Source: Saprospiraceae bacterium
GTDB taxonomy: Bacteria; Bacteroidota; Bacteroidia; Chitinophagales; Saprospiraceae
DNA: 64,000 bases
NCBI GenBank assembly: GCA_016720635.1
Contig: JADKKF010000004.1
Span: 1 to 64,000, forward strand
Direction: 5' to 3'
Shown: positions 7,783 to 16,528 of the stretch, one piece after another
How the letters are laid out: every line of letters begins with the position of its first letter
Position numbering within the stretch: the stretch's first letter is position 1
The notes under the pieces: generated by a model
Databases searched by the model: none
The model's input: only the letters and a program-made list of their open reading frames with translations
What the model was told of the DNA's origin: nothing
Program-made: the position numbers and the translations under genes

Positions 7783-9162
7783 ATGATTACTGTAGTTATA
7801 CCAACACTGAATGAGGAGGAAAATATTGCGAGTGTAGTAAACTTTGCCAAAGGCCATCCCCTTGTGACTGAAGTGATAGTCGTGGACGATCAATCAATCG
7901 ACAAAACTGTCAAAATTGCGCAGAAAAATGGGGCTAAAGTAATAACCAGCACTAAGCTTGGTAAGGGGGCTTCGATGAACGATGGCGTCTTATGTGCCGC
8001 TAATGATATCATAGTTTTTTTGGATGGAGACATTGATCCATATCCACATTATACCATCAAGCTGTTGACAGATCCTATTCTACATAGGGAAGTAGATTTT
8101 GTAAAATCTTCCTTCAGCCGCAATGCTGGAAGAGTTACGGAGCTGGTAGCAAAACCTTTATTGAGCATTTTTTTTCCCGATTTGCTTCGCTTTACCCAAC
8201 CGCTCAGCGGGATGATAGCTGGGAGGAAATCATTCTTCGAAAAGATTGATTTTAGAGATGATTATGGCGTGGATATTGGTATTCTCATCGATTTCTACTT
8301 GATGAATGTACGCATGAAAGAGGTAGAGATTGGGTACATTGAGAACAAAAGTCACTCTTTACACTCCCTTGGAAAAATGAGCAAAGAAGTCGCCCAAACC
8401 ATCATACTTAAAGCTGCAAGCACCAAAAATCCACATTATAATTTCGAAGAAATGGGTGTCTTGAATGAGATTAGATCCCAAATGGATTTTGCATTGAAAG
8501 CTCATCTAGAAGATCTTGATAAACTTTTTGTATTCGACATGGACAATACCCTTCTACAAGGGAGATTTATAGACGCCTGTGCCGAAAAATTTAATTTTAA
8601 AAAGGAACTGATGGATATAAGATCTTCTGAATCTGATGGTATCATTCTTTCCAAACGTATTGCAACTTTGTTAAAAAATAAAAGCATTATTGAGCTTATC
8701 GAAGTCGCCGATAACATCCCCATAGTCAAAGGTGCTAAAGAAATAATCAGCAAACTCAAGAAAAGAGGATATATCGTCGGCATCATTTCAGATAGTTACA
8801 ATTGCATCACCAATCATATTAAAAACAAACTCCACATGGATTTTTCATTATCTACAGAATTGGTATTCTCCAAAAGTGTCTGTACTGGTGAAATCCAACT
8901 GCCATCTTTTTTCATAAACAACGATCAAAGCCTTTGCAGACATAATATATGCAAAAGCAATGCCATGATTTCTTTACTTGAAAAATTTAATATAAAGAGG
9001 GAGAACACGCTAGCCATTGGTGACAGTATCAATGATCTTTGCATGATTAAAGCCTCTGGTCTAGGAATCGCATTTTGTTCTTCCAATGAACTACTAAATC
9101 ACCACGCAGATATTGTAATTAAACAGCCAAGCTTTACAAGGTTACTGGATATAGCCAAATAG
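7783..9162 (+). CDS. Glucosyl-3-phosphoglycerate synthase-like glycosyltransferase fused to HAD phosphatase
   Basis: 459 residues with two domains. Residues 1-215 form a GT-A glycosyltransferase: IPTLNEEENI (6-15), a D-G-D metal site at 81-83, and blocks typical of GpgS/GT81 enzymes (GRVTELVAKPLL at 116-127, YGVDIGILID at 161-170, SLGKMSKEV at 195-203). Residues about 245-459 are a HAD phosphatase with all four motifs: DMDNT (252-256), S336 in GIISDS, K391, and GDSIND (413-418). GpgS joins an NDP-glucose to 3-phosphoglycerate, and a separate phosphatase then yields the compatible solute glucosylglycerate. Here both steps would sit in one chain. Substrates are inferred from family resemblance. 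It stands alone, with an AT-rich spacer on both sides. Confidence 0.75.
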   Translation: MITVVIPTLNEEENIASVVNFAKGHPLVTEVIVVDDQSIDKTVKIAQKNGAKVITSTKLGKGASMNDGVLCAANDIIVFLDGDIDPYPHYTIKLLTDPILHREVDFVKSSFSRNAGRVTELVAKPLLSIFFPDLLRFTQPLSGMIAGRKSFFEKIDFRDDYGVDIGILIDFYLMNVRMKEVEIGYIENKSHSLHSLGKMSKEVAQTIILKAASTKNPHYNFEEMGVLNEIRSQMDFALKAHLEDLDKLFVFDMDNTLLQGRFIDACAEKFNFKKELMDIRSSESDGIILSKRIATLLKNKSIIELIEVADNIPIVKGAKEIISKLKKRGYIVGIISDSYNCITNHIKNKLHMDFSLSTELVFSKSVCTGEIQLPSFFINNDQSLCRHNICKSNAMISLLEKFNIKRENTLAIGDSINDLCMIKASGLGIAFCSSNELLNHHADIVIKQPSFTRLLDIAK

Positions 9163-9275
9163 ATGGGGGTATTTATTTTTAAAACCAAAAATAGGCGTCA
9201 GGTTTTCTTATGCGCCTTAGTTTCTTAATTCGGTCGTTTTCCACGAAAAGTAAACGAAATACTGGCAAAATTTTC

Positions 9276-9296
9276 TACATTTGAGCAATATATTTG
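9276..9296 (+). promoter_or_regulatory. Two candidate -7 elements before the FadL-like gene
   Basis: TACATTTG (9276-9283) and TATATTTG (9289-9296) both match TAnnTTTG, 28-48 nt before the ATG at 9324. No convincing TTTG lies about 20 nt upstream of either, so confidence is modest. Confidence 0.35.
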
Positions 9297-9323
9297 CATT
9301 TTAATTAATCAAGGCATTGAAGT

Positions 9324-10961
9324 ATGTTTCTTAAAAATAGTAGAATTGAAATACCTCTTTTTAAACATTTGAGCGATTCGTATCCGCTTTATTCTTTTCA
9401 AACTGGCAAAACGCAAGTTATTACAATCTTAATAATTTTTTCATTTTTCAAACTGTCATACGCTCAAGATACCCACTATTGGACCAATCAGTATGGACCA
9501 CGAGGATCTATCCTTGGAAATGCAATCATAGGAGGGGTAAAAGACAATAGCGCCATTTATTACAATCCTGGCTTTTTGGCTCTCGTGGACTCAAATAATA
9601 TCTCTGTAAATGCCAATATATATCAATTTGATGCTTTAAAAATCAAAGATGGAGCTGGCAAAGGCATCGACCTAAAATCAGGACAAACCCAAATCTTACC
9701 TTCTATGGTTTCGGGTACATTTAGATTTAAAAATTTGTCAAATCACAAATTCGGTTATGCGATTCTTACAAAAAATCAAACAGGAATTAAAACTTCAGCT
9801 AGAATCGACAAAGAGCTAAATGTTATTTCAGACTTCAACAATCCAGGTGATGAAGAATATATTGGGCAGTTCGGTTTAAAAACTGCACTAAATGAACAAT
9901 GGTTTGGTGCATGTTATTCTTACAAACTAAATAAAAATCTGTCTTTTGGATTCTCAGCATTTGGTGCTTATAGAACTCAATTGTCAGAATATTCGAACAC
10001 TGCCAAAGCCATACTTCCAGCTCAATCTAAATATAGCCTTTATATCACTCCATTGGTAGCATATAGTGATATCCAATCTGCTGAAATTACTACTTTTAGA
10101 GGGCTTGGAAAACTAGGACTTGCGGGGAGTTTTAGACATATTGACTTTGGAATTTCCATCACCACACCTAGCATTCCTATACTAGGTCTAGTAACCATAC
10201 AAAGAGATGAATTGTATAGCAACATCAATCTTAACGATTTAAATCTAACAGAATACACCCGCCACACATCCAATGAGACAGAATACGTCATCGCCGCCGA
10301 TTCTTTTAGATTTGATTTAAATCAAAATACTTTCACGGTCAATGCACGGCAATCAAGCAGTACTGACAAAATAAAAGCGGTGTACAAAACCCCATTTTCC
10401 ATAGCTGGTGGCATCGTTTTCAAATCTGATAAGTTGGACGAGTACTCCATACCTACCAGCAAGCTATATCTTTCATTTGAATATTTCACGGCGATCAAAT
10501 CCTATCATATGGTCAAGCCAGAAGAACGCGGCGTAATCCGACCCCTTAAAGAAAATTACCCATACACAAGCATTGATTTTATGGGTATTGTAGAAGCACC
10601 TAAAAGTATCTTGAATTTTGCACTTGGGTATGAACAAAAAGTATCTCAGAAAATCATGTTGTTGGGAAGTATTCGCACGAACAATTCTTACAATCAAGGA
10701 AATTTTTCAAGCCTCAGTATAAGCCAAACTTTTTGGGATCTGTGGCACTTCTCAGTAGGGGGAATGTACAAAAAATTGAGATCTGATATTTTCGTAGGGT
10801 TTAGCTATTGTCATGGATTTGGCAATATGGATCCATATGTGGTTCTAAGCGATCCCCAAGAAAGAATGTTGCTTCAAGGTGAATTGTATGAAACCAAAGC
10901 ATTGTTCCGTTCATTTTCGTTTTCTTTGGGCTACAATTATTATATCAAAAATCCTAATTAG
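9324..10961 (+). CDS. FadL/OmpP1-like outer membrane protein
   Basis: 545 residues. A hydrophobic stretch ending in LSYAQD near residue 48 looks like a signal peptide with an unusually long n-region; no later in-frame ATG precedes it, so the start is kept. The sequence after cleavage contains NSAIYYNPGFLAL, matching the AxYYNPAGLA block near the N-terminus of FadL/TodX-type hydrophobic-compound channels in Bacteroidota. The rest alternates short beta-strand-like segments and ends in an aromatic pattern (SLGYNYYIKNPN) usual for outer-membrane barrels. The transported compound is unknown. Its only near neighbour in the same orientation is the GT81-HAD gene, 161 nt away. Confidence 0.6.
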   Translation: MFLKNSRIEIPLFKHLSDSYPLYSFQTGKTQVITILIIFSFFKLSYAQDTHYWTNQYGPRGSILGNAIIGGVKDNSAIYYNPGFLALVDSNNISVNANIYQFDALKIKDGAGKGIDLKSGQTQILPSMVSGTFRFKNLSNHKFGYAILTKNQTGIKTSARIDKELNVISDFNNPGDEEYIGQFGLKTALNEQWFGACYSYKLNKNLSFGFSAFGAYRTQLSEYSNTAKAILPAQSKYSLYITPLVAYSDIQSAEITTFRGLGKLGLAGSFRHIDFGISITTPSIPILGLVTIQRDELYSNINLNDLNLTEYTRHTSNETEYVIAADSFRFDLNQNTFTVNARQSSSTDKIKAVYKTPFSIAGGIVFKSDKLDEYSIPTSKLYLSFEYFTAIKSYHMVKPEERGVIRPLKENYPYTSIDFMGIVEAPKSILNFALGYEQKVSQKIMLLGSIRTNNSYNQGNFSSLSISQTFWDLWHFSVGGMYKKLRSDIFVGFSYCHGFGNMDPYVVLSDPQERMLLQGELYETKALFRSFSFSLGYNYYIKNPN

Positions 10962-11109
10962 TACTTTCTATAATTTTATTATTTATAAAAATAATTACTA
11001 AAAATCTTTCCCTAAAGCCTCAATATAATTTAATACACCATCACATAATAATTTGATCTAAAAAGTAGATTTATTTGGGTATATTTACAAAATCAAAAAT
11101 CAAAAAATC

Positions 11110-11466
11110 ATGTCAAAAAAATTTGGAGTTTGGATTAATACTCAAAAAGCTGTCATAGCAGAAATCATCGACAAGGACACCTGTCGTATTGTCGACCACG
11201 TCAAAGCCGAGCATGGTGGAGGCAATTCAAATGAGAATAGCGCGCATAATTTAGAAAAATCATTGCAGCACAAGTTCTTTAAAGAAGTGTGTAAGGATAT
11301 GCAAAATGCAACCAGTATTCACATCACTGGCACAGGAAACATCCAAGAACAATTTGCTCATTATCTGAAAGAAACGCCTCAATTTAAACATGCCGAAATC
11401 TCGGATTCTACCTCCAATCCTATGAGTGATGAAGCTCTTGTTCGATTCTTTTTAGATAAAGCTTAA
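11110..11466 (+). CDS. Small hypothetical protein, possibly eRF1-domain-2-like
   Basis: 118 residues, no signal or membrane segment. The opening strand pattern (KKFGVWINTQKAVIAEI) and a later HITGTGNIQEQFAHYL segment resemble the RNase-H-like fold of bacterial eRF1-domain-like (baeRF) proteins, where a strand of similar type is followed by a helix containing a conserved Gly. The resemblance is by eye only. It is a single gene; a hairpin downstream (11544-11566) may mark its 3' end. Confidence 0.5.
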   Translation: MSKKFGVWINTQKAVIAEIIDKDTCRIVDHVKAEHGGGNSNENSAHNLEKSLQHKFFKEVCKDMQNATSIHITGTGNIQEQFAHYLKETPQFKHAEISDSTSNPMSDEALVRFFLDKA

Positions 11467-11825
11467 GCCGCAATAATAAGAATATTTCTGGTCCAGGTTT
11501 TATACAGGTCTGGATATAATAAATATTACCTTGAGGGCTACCCAAGGACAAAATCTTAATGTCCTTAAAAGAATGATTTAATTTAATGTTAAATAAAATA
11601 TTTGGATTTACACAATTTCAAAAAACTAATTACATTTGTGCCGCGCTTAAAATAGGCTTGAATTCATGATCAACTTATCAGATTGTTAGGGCATTTTTTC
11701 AACTTCTAACTTCGATTCTTCCCTTGACTTATTATCCATAAACAACGATAAGAATCGGATCAAATTTCCCAAAATTAAACTTCTTAATTTATTACACGTT
11801 CTATAAATCATTAAATATTTTTTTT
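11467..11825. other. Intergenic region with a hairpin and a -7-like element
   Basis: AAGGACA (11544-11550) and TGTCCTT (11560-11566) form a perfect 7-bp hairpin but without a T tract, so terminator function is doubtful. TACATTTG at 11631-11638 matches the -7 consensus, with TTTG at 11601-11604 but a 26-nt spacing that is longer than usual; if used, the leader before 11826 would be about 185 nt. Nothing else is recognised. Confidence 0.35.
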
Positions 11826-12629
11826 ATGAAAATTATCATTAAAACTTTGTGTTTATTTTTCGTTGCCTCGAATTTTTTATTTGCACAAAACGGGGATAAA
11901 CTAGACAAAATAGTCAAAAAAAACTATGAAGTTTTAGACGTTAACATCAAAAGAATAACAGAAAAAGAAGTCGAATACAGTTTTCCGAATGAGGATCTTG
12001 TTACGTCTTTAGATCTATCAAAAGTAGCAAAAATCACTTACAAAAGTGGACGAACACAAGAATTCACTGTTTCGGAACAAGAACAAATGACAGCAAGTCC
12101 CGAGAAGAAATCTTATACTTTTATACCTATAAAACCTAATACCATTGCTGTATTATTGGTACCATTTTTGAATACAGAAAATCAAAGGAGTTCTGCTGAA
12201 ATGGCTAAAATCGCCCAAAATGATATATATAATCGGTTGATAGACAAGACCTCTAATATTTTCCCTTTACAAGTCCAGGATATACGCACTACGAACAGTT
12301 TATTAAAAAAATCTGGTATTGACTATACAGAAATCGACGAAATTCCAATAGAAGATCTAAGCAATATCCTAGGGGTTGATAATGTTTTGGCCTGTAAAGT
12401 CAATTATACGATGTCCATAACGAGTGGTACTTACGTCATCGGAGATGATGACTTCTTTTCTAAAATTTCTGAAGAAGATAAAAGCTTTGCTTATACCATT
12501 TATTTTGATTTGTATAAGAAAAACGTCAAAATTTATTCAAAGACCAGACAACCATTTTTCAATATGCAAGATTCTTGGATTGATTCTGTCAATTATTTGT
12601 TGAAAAGGAGTCCAATTTACACTAGGTAA
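11826..12629 (+). CDS. Secreted hypothetical protein
   Basis: 267 residues with a clear signal peptide (residues 1-20, ...SNFLFAQN). After it comes a short beta-rich module (about 30-80: DVNIKRITEKEVEYSFP...VAKITYKSGR), similar in layout to small domains found at the start of many Bacteroidota periplasmic proteins. A second part (about 100-260) begins NTIAVLLVPF and contains NDIYNRLIDKTS, reminiscent of CsgG-like or DUF-type lipoproteins but not enough to name. No lipobox Cys. Function unknown; single gene. Confidence 0.7.
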   Translation: MKIIIKTLCLFFVASNFLFAQNGDKLDKIVKKNYEVLDVNIKRITEKEVEYSFPNEDLVTSLDLSKVAKITYKSGRTQEFTVSEQEQMTASPEKKSYTFIPIKPNTIAVLLVPFLNTENQRSSAEMAKIAQNDIYNRLIDKTSNIFPLQVQDIRTTNSLLKKSGIDYTEIDEIPIEDLSNILGVDNVLACKVNYTMSITSGTYVIGDDDFFSKISEEDKSFAYTIYFDLYKKNVKIYSKTRQPFFNMQDSWIDSVNYLLKRSPIYTR

Positions 12630-12720
12630 TCACGCCTTTTTTTATTTAAATTTATCAAAAATATTCTGAACTGTGCCAATGCAGGGCAGGTATTGATATA
12701 GTAAATTTAATTTTATCCGT

Positions 12721-13326
12721 ATGGACCCACATTTTTTTGCCTCCCAAGACGAATTTAGGGCGTGGCTAGAAACGAATTCACATCATACAACAGAAATCCA
12801 AGTTGGTTTCTACAAAGTTCACACAGGCAAACCTTCGATGACATGGTCACAGGCTGTGGATCAAGCGCTGTGCTATGGGTGGATAGATGGCGTAAGGCAG
12901 TCCATAGACCATGGCAGTTACAAAATTCGATTTACTCCTAGAAAAAAATCAAGCATTTGGAGTGCTGTCAATATCAAAAAGGTCGAAAATCTGATAGAAA
13001 AAGGTTGGATGAAAGAAGCTGGCCTTGTAAGCTTTAGTCACAGAACCGAAAGCAATTCAAAAGTATATGCATTTGAAAACGAAGAGATAAAATTACCAAC
13101 TGAGTATGAAGATTTGTTCAAAGCCAATGTAAAAGCTTGGGCCTATTTTGTGTCCTTAGCTCCAACATACCGAAAGCCGTCCACTCATTGGGTTATGTCC
13201 GCCAAACAAGAGGCGACTCGCCTAAAAAGGCTCCAAGAGCTTATATCTGACAGCTCGCTTGAGACCAATAAATGGAAGCACAACAAATATTCTACAAAGA
13301 AAAAAGTAACAACGAATAAAGTTTAG
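12721..13326 (+). CDS. YdeI/OmpD-associated family protein
   Basis: 201 residues. The N-terminal two thirds matches the YdeI-like family: FASQDEFRAWLE at the start, then the conserved VDQALCYGWIDG (about 46-57), FTPRKKSSIWSAVN (about 71-84) and the KVENLIEKGWM block. The family has been linked to resistance to antimicrobial peptides or bacteriocins in enterobacteria, but its biochemical action is not known. Cytosolic, single gene, converging on the TetR gene with a 14-nt gap. Confidence 0.85.
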   Translation: MDPHFFASQDEFRAWLETNSHHTTEIQVGFYKVHTGKPSMTWSQAVDQALCYGWIDGVRQSIDHGSYKIRFTPRKKSSIWSAVNIKKVENLIEKGWMKEAGLVSFSHRTESNSKVYAFENEEIKLPTEYEDLFKANVKAWAYFVSLAPTYRKPSTHWVMSAKQEATRLKRLQELISDSSLETNKWKHNKYSTKKKVTTNKV

Positions 13327-13340
13327 GACATCTATAATAA

Positions 13341-14012
13341 TTATCCCAATATTTTAAATAAAAAATCCTCAATAAAATCGCTTGTAAACTCTGAATTTTT
13401 CTTGGATTTTATATCTGTCAATTTTGGCAAGTTCACGCTAAAAAACTGTTGATGGTGTGAGGTCTCAATCAATGTAGTACTCAATGATCTTGGAAATTGA
13501 TATTGAGAATTGTAATCAGATATTACTGTAGCTATTTTTGAACATAAATCCTTGTAGGGTTTAAATGATTCATTTTTATTAATCTCAGCTATCTCTTTTA
13601 CAAGGTATGTCTTACTGCTTTCAGAAATAACAATTTGGTTTAAAAATCTTTTGTTGTAGTCAAATTGATTCTGGCTTTCACCCAAATCATGGGTGAGCAG
13701 GTGAACAATAATTCTCAATCTATCCTTTTTGTTGGATACGTTCTCCAATTTTATAGTAAGTAAAAACTCCATATAAGACCAATACCAATTCAAAATATAT
13801 AGCAGTAGTCGATGCTTATTTTCAAAATACCGATAGATAGTAGCTTCTGTGCTATTTATTTCTAAAGCCAATTTCTTAAACGTAAAATGTTCAAAACCAA
13901 GCTCATATATCAGATCGATAGACTTTTTGACCATCAATTTGCCCACTTCGCTGCTTTCAGGATTTCTTAAATAAATCCTATCGTTGATATCAAATTTTAC
14001 TTGAAATTCCAT
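13341..14012 (-). CDS. TetR/AcrR family transcriptional regulator
   Basis: 223 residues. The N-terminal helix-turn-helix (about 27-75) reads ...LIYELGFEHFTFKKLALEI, then NSTEATIYRYFENKHRLL, the normal TetR pattern ending in a Y-x-Y/H-F-x-x-K block. The C-terminal ligand domain is not recognisable. It is divergent from the SulP transporter 160 bp away, so regulation of that gene and of itself is the simplest reading. A -7-like element for this gene lies at 14031-14038. Confidence 0.85.
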   Translation of the reverse strand: MEFQVKFDINDRIYLRNPESSEVGKLMVKKSIDLIYELGFEHFTFKKLALEINSTEATIYRYFENKHRLLLYILNWYWSYMEFLLTIKLENVSNKKDRLRIIVHLLTHDLGESQNQFDYNKRFLNQIVISESSKTYLVKEIAEINKNESFKPYKDLCSKIATVISDYNSQYQFPRSLSTTLIETSHHQQFFSVNLPKLTDIKSKKNSEFTSDFIEDFLFKILG

Positions 14013-14030
14013 TTTAGTAAATATTTTTTA

Positions 14031-14038
14031 CAAAGTTA
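14031..14038 (-). promoter_or_regulatory. Candidate -7 element of the TetR gene
   Basis: TAACTTTG on the minus strand matches TAnnTTTG, 19 nt before the ATG at 14012. No clear -33 TTTG is seen. The rest of the 160-bp divergent region is AT-rich, with a weak AATAG/CTATT repeat near 14096-14112. Confidence 0.3.
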
Positions 14039-14172
14039 GCAAATATTTTATTTATAATAGTTTTTGTAACTTTTAATTAATTTTTTAAACCTTATCAATA
14101 GTATTGCTATTATTATAAATAGCTAAATAATTCGTTTATCTTATCCATTCATAAAAACTAAAACTTTAAAGT

Positions 14173-15735
14173 ATGAGTAACTTTTTTAAAGAAATAAAAA
14201 ACGATCTGCCAGCGAGTATTGTGGTATTTTTTGTAGCCGTGCCTCTTTGTCTTGGCATCGCCTTGGCTTCAGGTGCTCCGTTATTTTCTGGTATTATATC
14301 AGGTATAGTTGGGGGAATAGTAGTCGGGATGGCCAGTGGCTCTCATCTTGGGGTGAGTGGTCCAGCAGCTGGATTGGCTGTTATAGTCTCTACTGCGATT
14401 GCCTCCTTAGGCGGATCATGGCAAGCTTTTTTAATGGCAGTAGTTTTAGCTGGATTCATCCAATTGATTCTAGGATATGCCAAAGCTGGCTTCATTGCTT
14501 TCTTTTTTCCTTCATCTGTCATAAAAGGGATGCTAACGGGTATTGGCCTTTTGATTATTCTCAAACAGATTCCTCATGCTATTGGATGGGATAAAGATGC
14601 TTTTGGAGATACTGAATTTTTTCAAGCTGATGGCGAAAATACATTTTCAGAAATCATGCTTGCTTTCAATTTTATTAACCCAGGAGCGATTTTCATTGGT
14701 TTACTTTCGTTGGCTATCCTGATACTTTGGGATAATGTATTAACCAAAAAGAACAAAATTTTCAATCTTATCAACGGTCCGTTGGTGGTCGTTGTCATTG
14801 GAATTATTATTTTTAACCTTTACAAAAACGGATTTTACGGATTTGCTTTGGAGGACACCCAAGTGGTTTCATTACCCGTGCCAGATTCTATTCCTGACTT
14901 TTTAAAACAATTTACTTTTCCAGATATCAATGCTTTGAAAAATCCTGAAGTATGGAAGTTAGCCTTCGTTTTGGCCATTGTGGCGAGTCTTGAGACACTA
15001 CTTTGCGTAGAAGCTACAGATAAAATCGACCCAGACAAACACGTCACTCCGACCGACAGAGAATTAAAGGCCCAAGGACTAGGAAACATCGTTTCTGGAC
15101 TCATCGGCGGTTTACCAGTTACACAAGTAATTGTGCGCAGCTCCGCAAATATTTCTTTTGGTGGAAAAACCAAATTATCGGCCATTTTACACGGCGTATT
15201 CTTATTGCTGAGTGCCTTGACCATAGCCAGCACTCTCAACATGATTCCCTTGGCAAGTTTAGCAGCGATCCTTCTTATGGTAGGTTACAAATTGGCCAAA
15301 CCATCACTATTCAAAGAGATGTATAATTTAGGTCACGAACAGTATGTTCCTTTTATTGTAACTATCATAGCAATGTTATTGACCGATTTGTTGAAAGGCA
15401 TTACTGCAGGGATGATCGTTGGTGGAGCTTATGCTCTTTACCATAGTTATCGCAATTCTCACTATATGAAGGAAGATATTTCTGACGAAAATGGTACGAA
15501 GGTTTACCATATTATACTAGCAGAAGAAGTTTCGTTTTTCAACAAAGCCAATGTCGTAAAAGCCCTAGACGAGATCCCTGAAAATTCCAAAGTAGTCATT
15601 GATTTTTCTAACTCTAAATCCATCTCTTACGACGTCTTGGAGCTAATTCGTGACTATGAAATCAATGCTAAGACAAAAAATATTTTAGTAGAAAAAATAA
15701 AATATAAAGATCCCTATGCTTTAGGCGCATCTTAA
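14173..15735 (+). CDS. SulP family inorganic anion transporter with STAS domain
   Basis: 520 residues. About residues 10-425 form the multi-pass SulP/SLC26 core: the opening DLPASIVVFFVAVPLCLGIALASGA pattern, GSHLGVSGPAAGLA, and VIVRSSANISFGGKTKLSAI later on. A short STAS domain follows (about 440-520; VVIDFSNSKSISYDVLELI). Bacterial SulP proteins move sulfate, bicarbonate or dicarboxylates; members of this form in marine and sludge Bacteroidota are often bicarbonate-type, but no carbonic anhydrase gene adjoins here, so substrate is open. A strong terminator follows at 15761-15812. Confidence 0.9.
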   Translation: MSNFFKEIKNDLPASIVVFFVAVPLCLGIALASGAPLFSGIISGIVGGIVVGMASGSHLGVSGPAAGLAVIVSTAIASLGGSWQAFLMAVVLAGFIQLILGYAKAGFIAFFFPSSVIKGMLTGIGLLIILKQIPHAIGWDKDAFGDTEFFQADGENTFSEIMLAFNFINPGAIFIGLLSLAILILWDNVLTKKNKIFNLINGPLVVVVIGIIIFNLYKNGFYGFALEDTQVVSLPVPDSIPDFLKQFTFPDINALKNPEVWKLAFVLAIVASLETLLCVEATDKIDPDKHVTPTDRELKAQGLGNIVSGLIGGLPVTQVIVRSSANISFGGKTKLSAILHGVFLLLSALTIASTLNMIPLASLAAILLMVGYKLAKPSLFKEMYNLGHEQYVPFIVTIIAMLLTDLLKGITAGMIVGGAYALYHSYRNSHYMKEDISDENGTKVYHIILAEEVSFFNKANVVKALDEIPENSKVVIDFSNSKSISYDVLELIRDYEINAKTKNILVEKIKYKDPYALGAS

Positions 15736-15760
15736 AAAATTAAAAATTTGGGCTTTTATT

Positions 15761-15812
15761 AAAGGTCTATCTCTCCAAACCTTTGTGTGTGGCCAGAGAT
15801 AGGCCTTTTTAT
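15761..15812 (+). terminator. Rho-independent terminator after the SulP gene
   Basis: AAAGGTCTATCTCT (15761-15774) pairs with AGAGATAGGCCTTT (15795-15808) in a 14-bp stem with one G-U pair, followed by a T run. It sits 26 nt after the SulP stop codon. Confidence 0.85.
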
Positions 15813-15874
15813 ATTGCCCATCTTTTTGACGTAACATTTCAATTAAAATAAATTTTCAAAAAAAATGAATTTTA

Positions 15875-15906
15875 TTTGTACCGACCGTTCTGTTTGTTTA
15901 CATTTG
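15875..15906 (+). promoter_or_regulatory. Promoter with embedded operator-like palindrome for the TetR-SRPBCC operon
   Basis: TTTG (15875-15878) and TACATTTG (15899-15906) are 20 nt apart, the ideal Bacteroidota -33/-7 arrangement, 29 nt before the ATG at 15935. Between them lies an 18-bp imperfect palindrome, ACCGACCGTTCTGTTTGT (15880-15897), with symmetric ACnnACnG / CnGTnnGT positions. ACCGACCG-type half-sites are common in TetR-family operators. A TetR bound here would cover the whole spacer, so autoregulation is likely. Confidence 0.65.
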
Positions 15907-15934
15907 CATCAAAATATATGATTTATCATAAAGC

Positions 15935-16528
15935 ATGAATCTAAAACACGATAAGAATTCGGTACTAAAAATTGGGCTCAGTTTGTTTTGTAGCAAGGGG
16001 TATAGCAATCTTGGTGTGGATGAGATCTGCAAGATGACAGGCATGACAAAGGGTGCATTTTATAATGCATTTAAGAGCAAGGAGCAATTTTTAAGCGAAG
16101 CCATTCAGTTGTATGGGACCAATAATGTGCAGAGAATTAAAGCCCAATTGTTTCCTTCCGATGGGTGTTCTGCCTTCGAGCGATTGCAACTTTTTTATCA
16201 CAAAATGTTAGAAATTCAACCAAAAGTCGATTTCACTGGATGTTTTATCAACAATATAATGTCGGAGATGGGATTTCTTAATGAAATGGTGGGTCGATCT
16301 AGTAAACTTGAATACGATAAGTTCATAGATGCCATCGAACCCACTGTATTGGAGGCCCAAAACAAAGGGGAGATTGACTCAGAAATGGATTCAAGGGAGC
16401 TCACCGAACTCATCCATTCCACCTTTTATGGGGTGCTAACCATCGCCAAGAGCTCGAAGGATATCAATCAGGGTATTAAAACAATTAATTTATTATTTAA
16501 AAATATCAAAACACAAAAAAATGGGTAA
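15935..16528 (+). CDS. TetR/AcrR family regulator
   Basis: 197 residues. The N-terminal HTH (about 10-55) reads GLSLFCSKGYSNLGVDEICKM, then TGMTKGAFYNAFKSKEQFL, a good TetR match; the F-Y-N-A-F-K-S-K-E pattern is typical of AcrR/NemR-like members that respond to small electrophiles or drugs. The C-terminal domain includes GCFINNIMSEMG, close to the TetR_C AcuR/NemR-type domain. Its last 8 bases overlap the start of the SRPBCC gene at 16521, so the two are translationally coupled and the operon is probably self-repressed through the site at 15880-15897. Confidence 0.9.
   Translation: MNLKHDKNSVLKIGLSLFCSKGYSNLGVDEICKMTGMTKGAFYNAFKSKEQFLSEAIQLYGTNNVQRIKAQLFPSDGCSAFERLQLFYHKMLEIQPKVDFTGCFINNIMSEMGFLNEMVGRSSKLEYDKFIDAIEPTVLEAQNKGEIDSEMDSRELTELIHSTFYGVLTIAKSSKDINQGIKTINLLFKNIKTQKNG

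Noticed and set aside
11544..11566. Hairpin as terminator of the 11110 gene
   Set aside because: Perfect stem but followed by A-rich, not T-rich, sequence.
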